Shown piece by piece: positions 42,435 to 61,375 of a DNA stretch of 64,000 nucleotides. The translations under genes and the position numbers were made by a program. The stretch lies in contig JAVLUZ010000145.1 of assembly GCA_036768485.1 (NCBI GenBank), forward strand, positions 17,263,026-17,327,025, written 5' to 3'. The notes under the pieces are model-generated. The model worked only from the letters and a program-made list of their open reading frames with translations, had not been told where the DNA came from and searched no databases. The stretch comes from Mermis nigrescens (lineage: Eukaryota > Nematoda > Enoplea > Mermithida > Mermithidae). Each line of letters begins with the position of its first letter. Positions within the stretch are counted from its first letter, which is position 1.

Positions 42435-42858
42435 CACATTTTTTGTATTCGGCCAAAATTTTTTCCGATGTACCTACAAAGACTTTTTGGGACCGTCTTT
42501 GTACATGTATATACAAAGATTTTTGGGGAGATAAAACCGTACAAAAGTCTGAAATTCCCTAAAACTTTCGGCGAAATGAGTAGTTATTTGTTCTATATCT
42601 CTTTATAATGGCAGACATTGCATTTAGAAAGCAAAAATACCACATTGTTTTGAGACAATTTTCAGTATTTTTTGTCATCAGAAACCCAGAAATCGACTAA
42701 AGAACACTGCCAAAGGTCGAAAAACCCTGCTTTACCACACCGGAAACGCTACTATACCATATGATAGCACCCAAAAATTTGTAGGTACAAAATGTAAAAA
42801 GACTATTAGGGACCATCTTTGTACATGTACAAAGAGACCTTGTACATAGAAAACATTG
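42435..42858 (+). mobile_element. hAT-type MITE, family Z, copy 6
   Basis: Exact 8-bp duplication CTGTTTAG at 42427-42434 and 42859-42866. Confidence 0.85.
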
Positions 42859-43797
42859 CTGTTTAGTGTTATATAAACAATCAGATTTGCGTTTAATGTG
42901 TATCTTCGTAGCTAACGCTTTGAGGAAAGGCACTGAAAAGTAGCTGTTGTTCCAAAAGTTGCAAAATCAAATAGGGAGAAGTATGCAACATTATTTGCGA
43001 GCAGTACTTATTTAGTATTGTCGCAGCGTCGTTTAAGGGTCTCGACTAGTGATCGACCGGGGCCCCGGTCCCGGCTACGGCTATCCCCGGCCATTTTCGG
43101 CATCCCCGGCCCCGGCCGGGCATGGTCAAAAATGGCCGGGGCCTGGGAAAAATTCAGTGTAATTCGTATTTTGTACAGGATGTGATACCTACTGCCAGTT
43201 ATTTTTTATCAATGGGTCAAAAAGTGTTAATTTTGAGAACTGTACTGATTCGACCATATGTATACTTAGTCCTTGTTACATCTTTGCTACTAATCTGCAT
43301 GTTTTCGATTCCTTCACTTAACTAATCAAACCAAATGCTACTTTTATCTCATTTATTCGTAGCTAGTGGCTAAAAGATTTAGAGTTGACAAATACGTTCT
43401 ATTTCTAAGTGGAAATTGTACCTTTTCAAAGAACTATTTTAACAAACAACACTTTTACATCTAATTGAATGGGAACCGCCTGCTTTAAAACGCGTTTCTT
43501 GTGTGATAGTTATAAGGACGGAAGTTAATTATAGGTGAAACTGCGCTGCAGAATTGTGTTCGATCCGATAAACTATATATGTCTCATTTATTACGTCCAA
43601 TACCTATTCCGCCCAATCGCTACATCTCTGTGATTCCACTACTTCTGTTTCTGGTTTTGTTAATAACGATTATTACTTCTGTTTTTCATCGGAGCTTTCT
43701 CATTTATATTCAAAGTCTTTGTTTCTTATTTTAACTTGCTTGGAAAATTTATGCTCTGTTAGGGCATTTACTGTGCGCCATCATTTCTACTCGCTTC

Positions 43798-44180
43798 CAG
43801 GAGTGGTGAGATCAAAAAAATTTTAAAGTGCCGTTTTTACCGTAAAAACGCTTGATATTCGTTGAGAACACGATTTTTAAGTATTTTTGATGATGCTCTT
43901 TCTTTCTAGAACATAAAAACAAGAAAACATTTCGAAATATTGCATTAAATTGACCAAAATATAGTCAAAAAGTGACTATTTAATGACAATTTGGCGCGAA
44001 GCGCCAAAAATTTGACAATTTTGAGCCATTTGAACGCTAAAAACGCTTAAATCTAGACACTTCCTATGATTTTTCTAACAAAAGTGTGTCAATTCTGGGA
44101 GAGTGAAAAATTTTTTGAGGAAGATGAAAATTTGGGGGAGGTGAAAACTACATCCCCCAAACCCCCCATGATCATGTATG
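43798..44180 (-). mobile_element. Family K element nested in the hAT
   Basis: Flanked by exact copies of CTCGCTTC (43790-43797 and 44181-44188). Its body is the inverse of the family K text, including GGCGCGAAGCGCC. This shows that family K also makes 8-bp target duplications. Confidence 0.8.
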
Positions 44181-44199
44181 CTCGCTTCTATAAGTTAGC

Positions 44200-44383
44200 T
44201 CTCAAAAAACACCTCAGCCCGCCTATGAAATCTGTGTCCAGCGGACGCGAATTCAAGTCAGCTCGTGATTTAGCTAATGGTTCAAGAATTCAATTGAAGC
44301 CAGAAAATCTTCAGAAGCTCTTCTTTCTAAAGCATAATTTGCGAGCAATTGGATTCAATATGTGGAAGCTCCCAAGCACTTAG
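44200..44383 (+). pseudogene. hAT transposase C-terminal remnant
   Basis: A readable frame ends at TAG at about 44383, with the R-x-x-L-x-P-E-N-x-x-x-L-x-F-L-K-x-N-L pattern of the hAT C-terminus. A Ser-rich acidic tract follows after the stop. The 5' part is cut off by the nested element, so it cannot be functional. Confidence 0.65.
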
Positions 44384-46146
44384 GCTGATGAACATGTAGA
44401 ATGTGGCACAAGTAGCAGCAGTAGCAGTAGTGAAGATTCAAATTATATTGAGTGTGATAATAGCAGCGACATAGAATTTATTGCTGATTCAGACAATGCA
44501 ACACTGGACTAAATGTTTCTTGTGATATAAATAGTAATAAAACTTGAGAAAGGCGCACCTAACTTTGCGCTTGCCATTTACTACTGAATGGAGCAGTCGC
44601 TCATTATTTATCTTCTTATGCCCACCCCAAGTATGTGTCATGCAATAATATTTCCCTTGTCTGACTCCGGCCCCCGGCCCCGGCCGATTTTTTCAGCCCC
44701 GTACTGCCCTGGCCCGGCCAAAAAGTCGCCCCGGTCGATCACTAGTCTCGACTGCACATTCCAATTAGAGTGCAAAGTTAGCCGCACAGCAATAAAACAA
44801 TGATGCGGAATAGACAACAAACATGCACATTGCACTGCACATAGGGGGTAAGGAGACGAGGTCATCCCCTCTGAGGGGCCAGACGAAAAGGTTGTTCTGT
44901 GGGCTATTTTGAGCAATCGGATTATTTCCTGCATTATTTTTGAGGGCAAAATCGGCAATGCCAAAATTCTTTTGGCGCTGAACTTTATTGTTAATAAGCA
45001 AAACACTGATAAAATACAATACTAACGCATGTATAATTAACATCAAATACGAATGTTTATGTATTATTGGCAGGACATGAGAGTCGATGAAGTGGTAAAT
45101 TTCACGCGCGCGCCCTATCTAAAATAATCAACGTGTGATAAATTAACAAATTGCTACATATATACTTAAATTAAGGAATTTTGATTTGCAATTATTTTAC
45201 AGTACTTTTATTAAAAAATTGAAATTCAGGAGGGAAACCGACTGGAGCAAAAAATATTTCTGATTACACCCAGTTACCTATTTTGCCGCATCGGGATTTA
45301 AGTAAGTACTTAAGTCGAAGCTGGTTTACAAGAAACCAGTAGAAGCAGTGGCGTATCTCCAGTGGAAAGAAGGGGAATTCCCCTCCCACGGAAAATTTTC
45401 TGAATTTTCGGAAATTGAGCTATGCAACGGCCACGACTTTTTGAGAATAGACTCGAAAAGTAGGCGCTTCGGCATTCACGTAGATTTCTTTGAGGTTTAA
45501 AAATTATTTTGACTAAGGCACTTAAAAGGTTATCTGCCTATTATTTTTAAGCATTTATGTCCAAATTGTAAGGCTGGAAGTATGAGTACCTATGCAGAAA
45601 ATTAGCGCGCTTAGTGCAGACTGCAGATTAGAGTTTTAAAAAGCTGCATAGCATAACAACATTCTACAACAGATTTACAGCTCGTTTTAAGTGTTATTTT
45701 AGTCATTCTAACATGGAAACAAATTTTGATCTCTACTTCAAACTCCGATGGTAGGGTTTAAGGTAGATCCCAAGATGTTTAAAAAAAACTACTATTCGAT
45801 AAATAAGCATTTAAACTGGCGCAGAACAATGCGGAAGGTCAAAAAACTTTAGTACTCACGTAAAATTTTTTCACATTTCAGATTTTGGTTCACATTTGGG
45901 GTATAAAAAAGTTCAAAAATTGAGCGCTTATGTTGAGAAACCAATGTTTTTTCAGAAAGTCCATCCTACAAGCAGGCCCGTATTCAGGGGGATAAAGGGA
46001 ACATGCCCCCACCCGAAATAAAATATGACAAGATAATGAAATATTATTGTCTAGAAGTATATAATACACGAAATTTGGTAAAACCCAAATACGTGATAAA
46101 ACATCGACTGAATAAAAAGACATGCAGATCATGGAGTGTGATACAA

Positions 46147-46658
46147 CTAGGTATGCCCCAACAATAAATTTGTAAAATCAATATTTAGCAGCTTTTTTAA
46201 CAAACCAACATTTGGAGAAGCGACGACATGATCAGGTAACTTGTTCCAGATTTTAAAATACCTCTGGAAAAAGTCATTGAGGTGAGCATCGGAACAGACA
46301 ACTGGTAACATAAGTTTATAACGATTTTCAGCTCGATTGACGTTGGAATTGAAAATAAAAAATCATTAGCATCAATAAAAGATAAACCGTTAATAATTTG
46401 ATACATGAGACATAGACATATGTGAAGATGATGAAGTTCAAACGAAGGTACGTTTAGAAGCTTTAGGCATTCAATATAACATGAATTGCTATAAAAACCA
46501 AAAAGACGTTTAGTAAATTTAGGCTGAACATTTCCAAGACGATTTATATCATTTGCAAAATATGAATTCCATACAGAAACAGAAAACTCAAGCATGGGTC
46601 CTACATAAGTAGTATAGGCCCTAACTAAAATATCTTTATCACGAGAAAGAAAGAATGA
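46147..46658 (-). pseudogene. Non-LTR retrotransposon pol, 3' remnant
   Basis: Minus-strand reading shows MLEFSVSVWNSYFANDINRL and VQPKFTKRLFGF, then after a frameshift WNKLPDHVVASPNVGLLKKL, ending at a TAG. This is the C-terminal part of a CR1/jockey-type pol downstream of the reverse transcriptase domain. It is truncated and frameshifted. Confidence 0.8.
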
Positions 46659-47069
46659 TTTCTTCCTTTACCCCCTCCCCTTGCGTTTTTAGCCAAAAAT
46701 CGCAAAAAATTTTCGGCGCCTGGCGCCGAATTTCACAATTATAATTAGAGTCTATTTAGTCCCAAGTGCGCGGTTAAAACACTCCATTTTTAATCTTTAT
46801 ACAGGCTAAAGTGCATTCTGAATCTAGGTCTTCTGTTCTGCAAAAGTTTTATGCAGAAAATGAGATTTGTTCAGGAGGGTGTCCATTGGATTCTCACCAT
46901 ATTTAAGGCATCTGGGTAGCAAAATTTACAAATTTTTTAGCTCAAGTGGTCGTAAAAGGTATTTTTAATTCATTTTTTGGTCCCCCTTATGTTATAAAAA
47001 ATTTTGTTGTGCGCCCCCATACCTGGGCAATGGATTTTGGCTCTGAAGGTACCTGGGTCCCTTTTGTTG

Positions 47070-47375
47070 AGGTTGGTTGGTTGGTTGGCCGCTTAGTTGG
47101 TTGGTCGGTTGGCTAGTTGGTTGGTTTAGCGGTTGGCTAGTTGGTTGGTTGGCCGGTTAGTTGGTTGGTTGGCCGGTTCGTTGGTTGGTTGAGCAGTTGG
47201 CTAGTTGGTTGGCTGGTTGTTTGTTAGGTCAGTTGGTTAGTTGTTTGGTTGGGTAGGTGGTTATTTGGTTAGCTAGTTGGCTGCTTAGTTGGCCGGTTAG
47301 TTAGTTGGTTAGTTGGCTAGTTCGTTGATTGTTTGGCCGGTTGGTTGGTTGTTTGGCTGGCTAGTTGGTTGGTTG
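47070..47375 (+). repeat. GGTT-based minisatellite
   Basis: About 300 bp of degenerate GTTGGTTGGTTGGC-type repeats. The plus-strand open frame starting at 47313 is a by-product. Confidence 0.9.
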
Positions 47376-47689
47376 TATCATTTTCTCACTTTTTTATTTT
47401 TGGGTCAAAAATTCTACCCCTCAATCAAAAACAGTTCTTTCTGGCGCCACCCAGCTGGGGTTCTGAAGGTACCAAAATGCCTTCTGGCGTTCCGAAACAA
47501 AATCCTGGATACGGGCCTGCCATCAAGTAATGATGACACCCTAAACCAGTCATTCGACATTTTGTGATTGAAAATTGTGAGTACTGCAATGAGTATAACG
47601 ATCAGTAATATGTTCTATCTCCAAAAACTACGTTTTCAGACCTTCACTGGCACATTTTAGCCGATTTCTAGAGTCTCATCAAATAATAA

Positions 47690-48957
47690 AAAATGCAATA
47701 CATTCCGATGGACATTATTTATATTGATTTCTGTGAAGCCTTTGATTCTGTTGTCCACTCAAAACTTTTGTTAAAACATAAATCCTTGGGAGTTTCGGGT
47801 ACTCTGTTGAGCTGGATTACGTCATTTTTAGCGGGAAGGTCACAAAAGGTAAAGATAAATAATAGTTTCTCAATACCACAACCTGTAATTAGTGATGTCC
47901 CTCAAGGCATTTTTTAGGGCCTACATTATTTCTAGTGTTTATAAATGATTTAGTAGATTGTATCAAACATAATATTATGTTGTTTGCTGATGATGCCAAA
48001 ATTTTTAATGTTCCATGTAATGCTGATCTCTTACAATCGGATCTGGATTCCTTACACGCATGGACCAAAACAATGGCAATTGCAAATGAGTTATGGTAAA
48101 TGTGCAACGTTGTATTTAGGGTATGGAAATCCTAGAAACAACTACAAACCGGAATTTCAAGATTTAACTGTTTCTGAAGGATCTATTAAGAATTTGGGAG
48201 TGTACATTAGTGATGACCTATCTTCTAGCATTCATTGTGTAAACACTGCGTCTAAAGCTTCTCGAGTTGCATCACTGATCCAGAAAAGCTTTGTCTCAAA
48301 GAATATTGAATTAATGGTAAAAACTTTTAAAGTCTATGTAAGACCCATTTTGGAGTACAGCAGAGTAATTTGGGACCCTTATTTGATTGAAGATATCAAC
48401 TGTATTGAAAAAATTCAGCGTAGATTTACGAAAAGAATACTATGGCGACAAGGTGACTTGTCTTACAATGAACGGTTGGGTTTGTTAAATCTTAAAAGAC
48501 TCGAAACTTGGCGTATTCATTTTGATCTTATTTTTGCTTTCAGAATAATCAAGAGACAGTTACTTTCATTTGAAGACTTTTTTGAACTCGCACCAGAAAG
48601 GGGTACCAGATCGGTACCTATATAAGTGATATAAAGCTTTATATCCGCAAATTTCATTTAGACTGTAGGAAAAACGACTTTGCAAACAGGACGGCCAGAA
48701 TTTGGAATACTTTGCCCCAAAGCATTGTTGATTGTAGATCTTTTGAACGGCTCAAGGATTTTATTTCTAAACTTTGTTTAGATGAGTTCCTAAAGGGGCG
48801 TACGTGAGCGCGATCCGCCTGTACGTCTCAGCCATTACTATGCTATGCTGTAAACTTTCTTTCGACATTATCTTTTTTTAAATCGTTCTTTCATGTAATT
48901 TTTATTGCATTCTACGGTAGTAATTGGCTAATAAATATTATTATATTATTATTATGA
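47690..48957 (+). pseudogene. Non-LTR retrotransposon pol, 3' half
   Basis: Reverse transcriptase motifs are readable: DIIYIDFCEAFDSVVHSKLL, then DVPQGIF-stop-GPTLFLVFINDL, then MLFADDAKIF (the catalytic xADD box). The maturation/C-terminal region continues in frame to about 48625 and on to TGA at 48807. A short 3' tail with ATTATT repeats follows. An in-frame TAG inside the QG-x-GP motif, at least two frameshifts and the missing 5' half make it dead. The type is CR1/jockey-like, in the opposite orientation to the remnant at 46147-46658. Confidence 0.85.
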
Positions 48958-49610
48958 ATGTGGCGCCAAGGGCCAGAATTTTTTGATTTTTTAGCATTTA
49001 AGTCTAATTCACGGCCTTTCAGCAGCTAATATTGTATTAATTAAGTTAGTGCGAAGCGCTAAAATGTCATTCCCACAATGTCAACGTCTGAAAAATTATT
49101 CTGAAATTGTACCCAAACTGAGGAAACAAAATTACGAAACTATCACAAAACACGAAGTCCAGAGTTTCCACAAACAATGAAAACATTAAAGTTCCTCTTA
49201 GACAAGTATAGGTATAGCACCAATATACTTTAGGTTGTTTAAACACTTTGAAGGTTTAAAAAGGAAATATGAAGCAAAGAAACCGGCGCGAAGCGCCAAA
49301 AAATTTGAAGGTTTTTGTTTAATCTAAATTTTACGCAATATAAAAGCATGCAGGAAAGAAAATCTTGATTCCGAAGCAAACAATGGAAAAGATTAGGTTT
49401 GATAATCAGGCGCGGCGCGCCGGGAACATAAATAAAAAACATCAAAAATAAATCAATTCACCTTTACAGAACGCATTTTTGCTCGCAAAAAATTTTCATG
49501 AAGTTAACTAAGCCCAAAAACTTTCTCCACATCTAAATTTTGCTTCAGAAAAAACTCTAAATGCGTAAAAAACGGTGGTTGGCTAACTTGTATAGTGAGA
49601 GCATTGAGCA

Positions 49611-49832
49611 ACGACTGTCTAAAAACTGCACCCGGTGCTGTACAAGACATAGGAAAACGGTATTCAATGCTGGCTTCTCTTTTCGCATTCACTAAGCCTA
49701 AGCAAGAATCAAGGATTAAGCACCTTGACAAATCACTATTGGGAAGAAGCAAGCCAAAAAACAAACAAATTTATTACGGTAGCTATTTTTTAAACATGCA
49801 CCGGACCGGGTGTAGTCTTTACTTTAGACACT
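49611..49832. mobile_element. MITE with ACTGCACCCGGTGC ends, copy 2
   Basis: GTCTAAAAACTGCACCCGGTGC at the left and CCGGGTGTAGTC...TTAGAC at the right. The interior is the inverse of 5804-6018. Confidence 0.75.
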
Positions 49833-50477
49833 ACTACGCTCGTGTGATAGCATAAAACTACAGTATTAATCATAAGACGTCTATATTTTCTAACATCGAT
49901 AACCTAAGCCATTTGAACAAAAAACGTATATGTAATTAGATAAAGCCTTTATCCTCCTGGACGCAAAAATAAGATTTTAGAGCACCAAGAAAGTCAATTA
50001 ATGTCATTTATGAATACTATAGCCTGTTCCATTCGAAACAGCCCATTTTTTCTAAAGTCCTAGTACTGTATTTCACCGCACAAATGGCGTTTGCTTTTAT
50101 GCCCTCGTAGCGAATGGTTACTTTAAACTCTTCTTATTGATGTTTAATGTGCTTTGCTTAACACGCGGCGCACGTGACAAACTGCGCAACAACCTAAACT
50201 GCAAAATATTCTGCTACAGTAATTAGCTATTAAGCGAAAATGAGCCGTTTCGAATGAAATAGACTATAGTCAGGAACGAAGCGCCAAAAAATTTTGAAAA
50301 GCAGGATAAAAATGACTAAAATCCATTAAAAAATTTAAGTATTTCTTTATTGCGCTAACAATTTTTAGGCGACAGGGGAGACGATTGCGACGCTAAATCC
50401 ACCCTTGTTTATGACATGCTGTCAGACTAATGGTACAAGAATGCCTACTAGTTATCTCGAGACTTCTGAATCATAGG

Positions 50478-53400
50478 TAGCGCGTTAGCGCGTACCTATA
50501 ATATACTTGGGTACCCCTAACACCTGTGCACCCCCTACAGCTATAACAGGACACATCTAGAAGGTGCGGTTTTTTTAGAAGATAGATAATAAAAAATTCG
50601 CTGCCTATGTTTTTTTGTTTTTCTTGAAACTCAAAACTGGCTCTGTAAAGGAGGTGTAAAGTTTTTGTGTAACGTTATAACATAGGATAAATTTCGGGAG
50701 GTTTTTTAGGCGGCATGTGGACAACTCAGTATTGACTCCTCAAATAAATTAATGGCACAGATTTGTAGAGGAAGGGATGCTCCAAATTAATTTTTTTTTG
50801 TTTGTTGAAATTCGCATTAGTTCTCGAATGGGAGTGTAAAGAGTGCGAAAATCTGGGGGTGAAAAAGCACATTTTGGTCGAGTTTTCAACTTGTTTATGT
50901 CTGATACTAACTCCGGTTATGAGTTTTTAAAAATGTTTTCTGACAGAAATGTAGAGCGGATCAAGGGCTACAATCTGCTTACAAGCAGACTTTTCTACGC
51001 TCAATAGGGAGTTAGGTCCTGGGGTTTAAAGTTTACACTCTAGTCGATGGTGTAAAAAACAGATTTTATGCTAAGAATTCTCTGCCAGCTTTTTCCGCTT
51101 ATGAGTTCGGGCTAAAATGAGTATAACAGTAATCAAGCAGCTTCTAGGGGCTACACGTCGCAGCAAACCGCGTTCAAAAAGACGCAATATTGAGTTATTT
51201 ATGGGGGTGTAAAGTTCGAAATCAGACGTGGAAAATGGGCGAAAAAACACGTTTTTCCCCAATTTTGATTGATAAATCATATCAAATAATTTTTGCAACA
51301 GAATTTTTGCACATAGAAACGTACTACGACTCGAAAGCTACAAACTGTACCAAACCGAATTTCTTTACACTCAATGGGGAATACGGTACGGATTTTTAAA
51401 GTTTACAATGTTCTGAATGATGGAAAATATGTCTTTGTTTGGGTTTTGTTCGCCACTTTCTCCTGTCAGAAGTCAGGATAGGTCCAATAGAATAAAAATA
51501 AAGTGCCTTATATGGGGTGTATGTCATAGCGAATCGCGTATGTCTAAACCAATATTAAGCGAGTGTAAAGTCAAGAATGGGGTGCTTTAAACAGGTTTCT
51601 GTCTTGTTTCTTTCTGCCAGCTTCTCCGGTTATGAGTCAGGGACATGATTCTCAAGTCTGTAAATGAACCTGAAACCAAATTCGATACGCAATTTCGGCG
51701 CGTATGTTTACACCCAACAGTTCAGTAAAGTGGTTTAAACCAATGTTAATTTATCCTTACGACATTATGGAGACTTACTATTTTCATAAAAGTTGGTCGT
51801 AATATCGAAGCAATATTAAAATTACGATTCTGACTAAAATCTTTTTTACACTAGGTGTTAACATATCGTTTACACTACATATTAATCTTCGTTTCAGAGC
51901 CTTGCGGATACCTAATTTTTTCCTTATGACTAGAAATTTTTAAGGAATCAAGTGTGAGAAGTCGGTTAGACACATTTTTTACACAACAGTGATGTAAACT
52001 GATTTACACCTAATGTTAATTTGTCATCAGACCATTGTTGAGACGTGATGTCTTCATAAATGTTGATTGTAATATCCGCGTAATATCAGATTTACGAATC
52101 CGACTAAAATCTTCTGTGCATTCTGTGTATGTAAGTAAACACTGCATATGAACTTTTGACCTAGAGCCTTGCAAAAACATAATATTTTTCTTAAATTCAA
52201 AAAAACAATAAAATAGAATATGTATAGATAAAAGTATAGACCACACAAAAAGCGTAAAAAACGCGTTTTCGTGCAAAGAGCAAATTTTTGACATGTTTTT
52301 GGTGGTTTTTGTAAAAGTTAGGGTGAAAATCCTAGATCCAGTACCTACCTTGTCGTACCTACTACGTTAGTGCTTACCAACATTATTCATACACGCAATG
52401 TGAAAAATATCATTTTAAAATTTACTGAAACAAGCACGCAATAACATGCAAGAAATTTTCCACATATGTATATGTATTTAGCTATCTTCAATCATAGCGA
52501 TTGGGCGAAAATCATTGCGCCCCGTTTGCTACGCAATCTACCCAACTGTAAAGAAATGTCCACTTGAACGACGCATGCATTTTACTTTGAAATGCGTGTT
52601 TCTTAGGTCCATTAGCCAGTGCATCGCTGCGGGCAGTCAACTTTATCGGACTAAATAAGATTCAGCGAGAAGTAAAATGACAAAACGTGAGATTATTTGT
52701 TGAAGTTGCATCATGGTCGAAGTAAGCAACGATCAGAAGCGATAAGTGAATTCCAGCTTGAGCACAGAAAATAATGCTGCTTCGAACTTCAGCTAAATAA
52801 TATTGCAAACGCGCGGAGTCGGAATATAATTCATACACAATGCATGTATAAATTGCTAAGATGGAAGCAGTACCTAATGACATTCGCTACAACACTGACA
52901 AAGATAGGAATAACTACTATTTTTTGCTAACAAAAAGTTGGGTACTAGCAAGAAAAAATGCTCCGATGGAAGAAAAAAGGTAGAATATACTTGGAACAAA
53001 GAATTATCAAGGACGTAAAAGGAGGGGACTAGGAAAAGCTCCTATCTACAAATGTCACAAAATTTGTTAAAACTAAGAAATTTCCTAAACAAAGAAAAAA
53101 TGAAAGTAAGTAAATCAAAGAAAAAACCAACCTGTGCCTAAAACTGCAAGATCTGCTAAAAATCAGACTTTTTCTAAGCAACGCAAAAATCGAAGTATAT
53201 TCTGCGGCCTCTGAAATAAATAGGTGAACCTTCTAATATTGTCCACCATACAGTGGGCGGTTCCAAAATTCTGAGGGGGTTTTCAAATTGGAATATTGGC
53301 CTTAAAAATAGTGCTATGGCGAAGGAAACACCATTTTTGAACGTTTCTTGTCGAGCTCTATCTATTGGTACCTACCAAAAAAACCAAAAAGAGCAGAAAG

Positions 53401-54250
53401 ATTTAAAAAATTGAATTCTGGAGGTATTGTTGGGTATTTGCGTTTTCTTGTTGGGTATTTTGCCTTGGGGTGCATACTCCCCAAACCCCCTGCGTCTAGG
53501 TATGATGTCCAATGCTTAATATAAAGCTTATAAAATAAATGTCAAATCTGCGTTTTTGCTTATCACTTGCAATGTTGATTTATTCGATATTGTGGCTAGA
53601 TAAATATTACAAAAAGTTATATCCTATGATTATTTGCGATACCGCAACGAAAGACTGTGATTTCTAAATAATGCATGCGTCCATTCAGTACTCTTCTGGC
53701 GTTTAATCCCACCAGACCACCCGGATTTCATTCCTGCCCATGTAAACTGATAACCATTAGGCATGGGAGGTTAGGGGTATGCACCAGTGTTCAATCAGAA
53801 ACGTCGAAAATTGCCGTTTTTCCAACATACCATAATTACTATTTTTTGACCCAGAAAAATATTGCAACATGGCGCTGCTCAGCTATGGCGATATCTGCTT
53901 TTGCAGAGTGAGTGGTTCAGTTATCTAGCCCAATGTTTTATCTTTGTTCGACAGGATGCTGCTTTCTTCTGCAGGCCGCAGAATATACTTCGATTTTTGC
54001 GTTGCTTAGAAAAAGTCTGATTTTTAGCAGATCTTGCAGTTTTAGGCACAGGTAGGTTTTTTCTTTGATTTGCTTACTTTCATTTTTTCTTTGTTTAGGA
54101 AATTTCTGAGTTTTAGCAAATTTGGTGACATTTGTAGATAGGAGCTTTTTCTAGCCCCCTCCTTTTACGTCCTTGATAATTCTTTGTTCCAAGTAGGTAT
54201 ATTCTACCTTTTCTTGTTCCATCGGAGCATTTTTTTGCTAGTAGTAACCT
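50478..54250 (-). mobile_element. Family F element, single arm with insertion
   Basis: Starts at the hairpin ATAGGTAGCGCGTTAGCGCG and carries GTGTAAAG-rich tandem units to about 52260. From 52260 to 52930 the sequence is unassigned. The outer block with TAGCAAGAAAAAATGCTCCG starts at 52939 and its inverse ends at about 54245. A family A MITE (53247-53504) is nested inside. Confidence 0.65.
53247..53504 (+). mobile_element. hAT-type MITE, family A, copy 4
   Basis: Starts CATACAGTGGGCGG and ends CTAGGTATG. Target duplication imperfect (about 6 of 8). Confidence 0.65.
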
Positions 54251-54502
54251 ATATGGACGTAAGTTGCATTACATAGTTATGTACATCAGTAATACCTACT
54301 CTCCTTGCGTTTAGATTTGATGCCAAAATTTGATATGTGTGCGACAAACCCTGATTTTGTTGTCCTTCGTGTAGCAGAAGTCCTATACTACATAATATGC
54401 GAATGAAGAGTCAACGAGTTTTATTTTCTTGAGCGAACAATTCACAGAAAAATGTCTTTTTCGTTTGATTACATGTCAAATGAAGATGCGAAGCAAAAAA
54501 CA

Positions 54503-61375
<6,873 letters not shown>

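Larger units (their letters stand above)
43047..44744 (+). mobile_element. Degraded hAT transposon
   Basis: Inverted ends TAGTGATCGACCGGGGC and its complement, with exact 8-bp duplication GTCTCGAC (43039-43046 and 44745-44752). GC-rich runs of CCCCGG follow each end. Near the 3' end (about 44200-44383) the plus strand reads SRIQLKPENLQKLFFLKHNL, close to the C-terminal dimerisation region of hAT transposases. The rest of the transposase is missing or unreadable and an element is nested at 43798-44180. Confidence 0.85.
40884..54502. other. Spacer between the dioxygenase and DLD genes
   Basis: The 5' side of DLD (40884-41240) has no recognised repeat and probably includes its 5' UTR and promoter, though no motif is clear. 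Beyond it lie family Z and W MITEs, a hAT, two retrotransposon ends, a GGTT minisatellite and one family F arm. No further gene is seen. Confidence 0.6.

Noticed and set aside
44638..45006. 122-residue minus-strand open frame
   Set aside because: Half of it is the GC-rich right end of the hAT at 43047-44744; no domain seen.
47313..47567. Trp/Leu/Val-rich plus-strand open frames
   Set aside because: Translation of the GGTT minisatellite.
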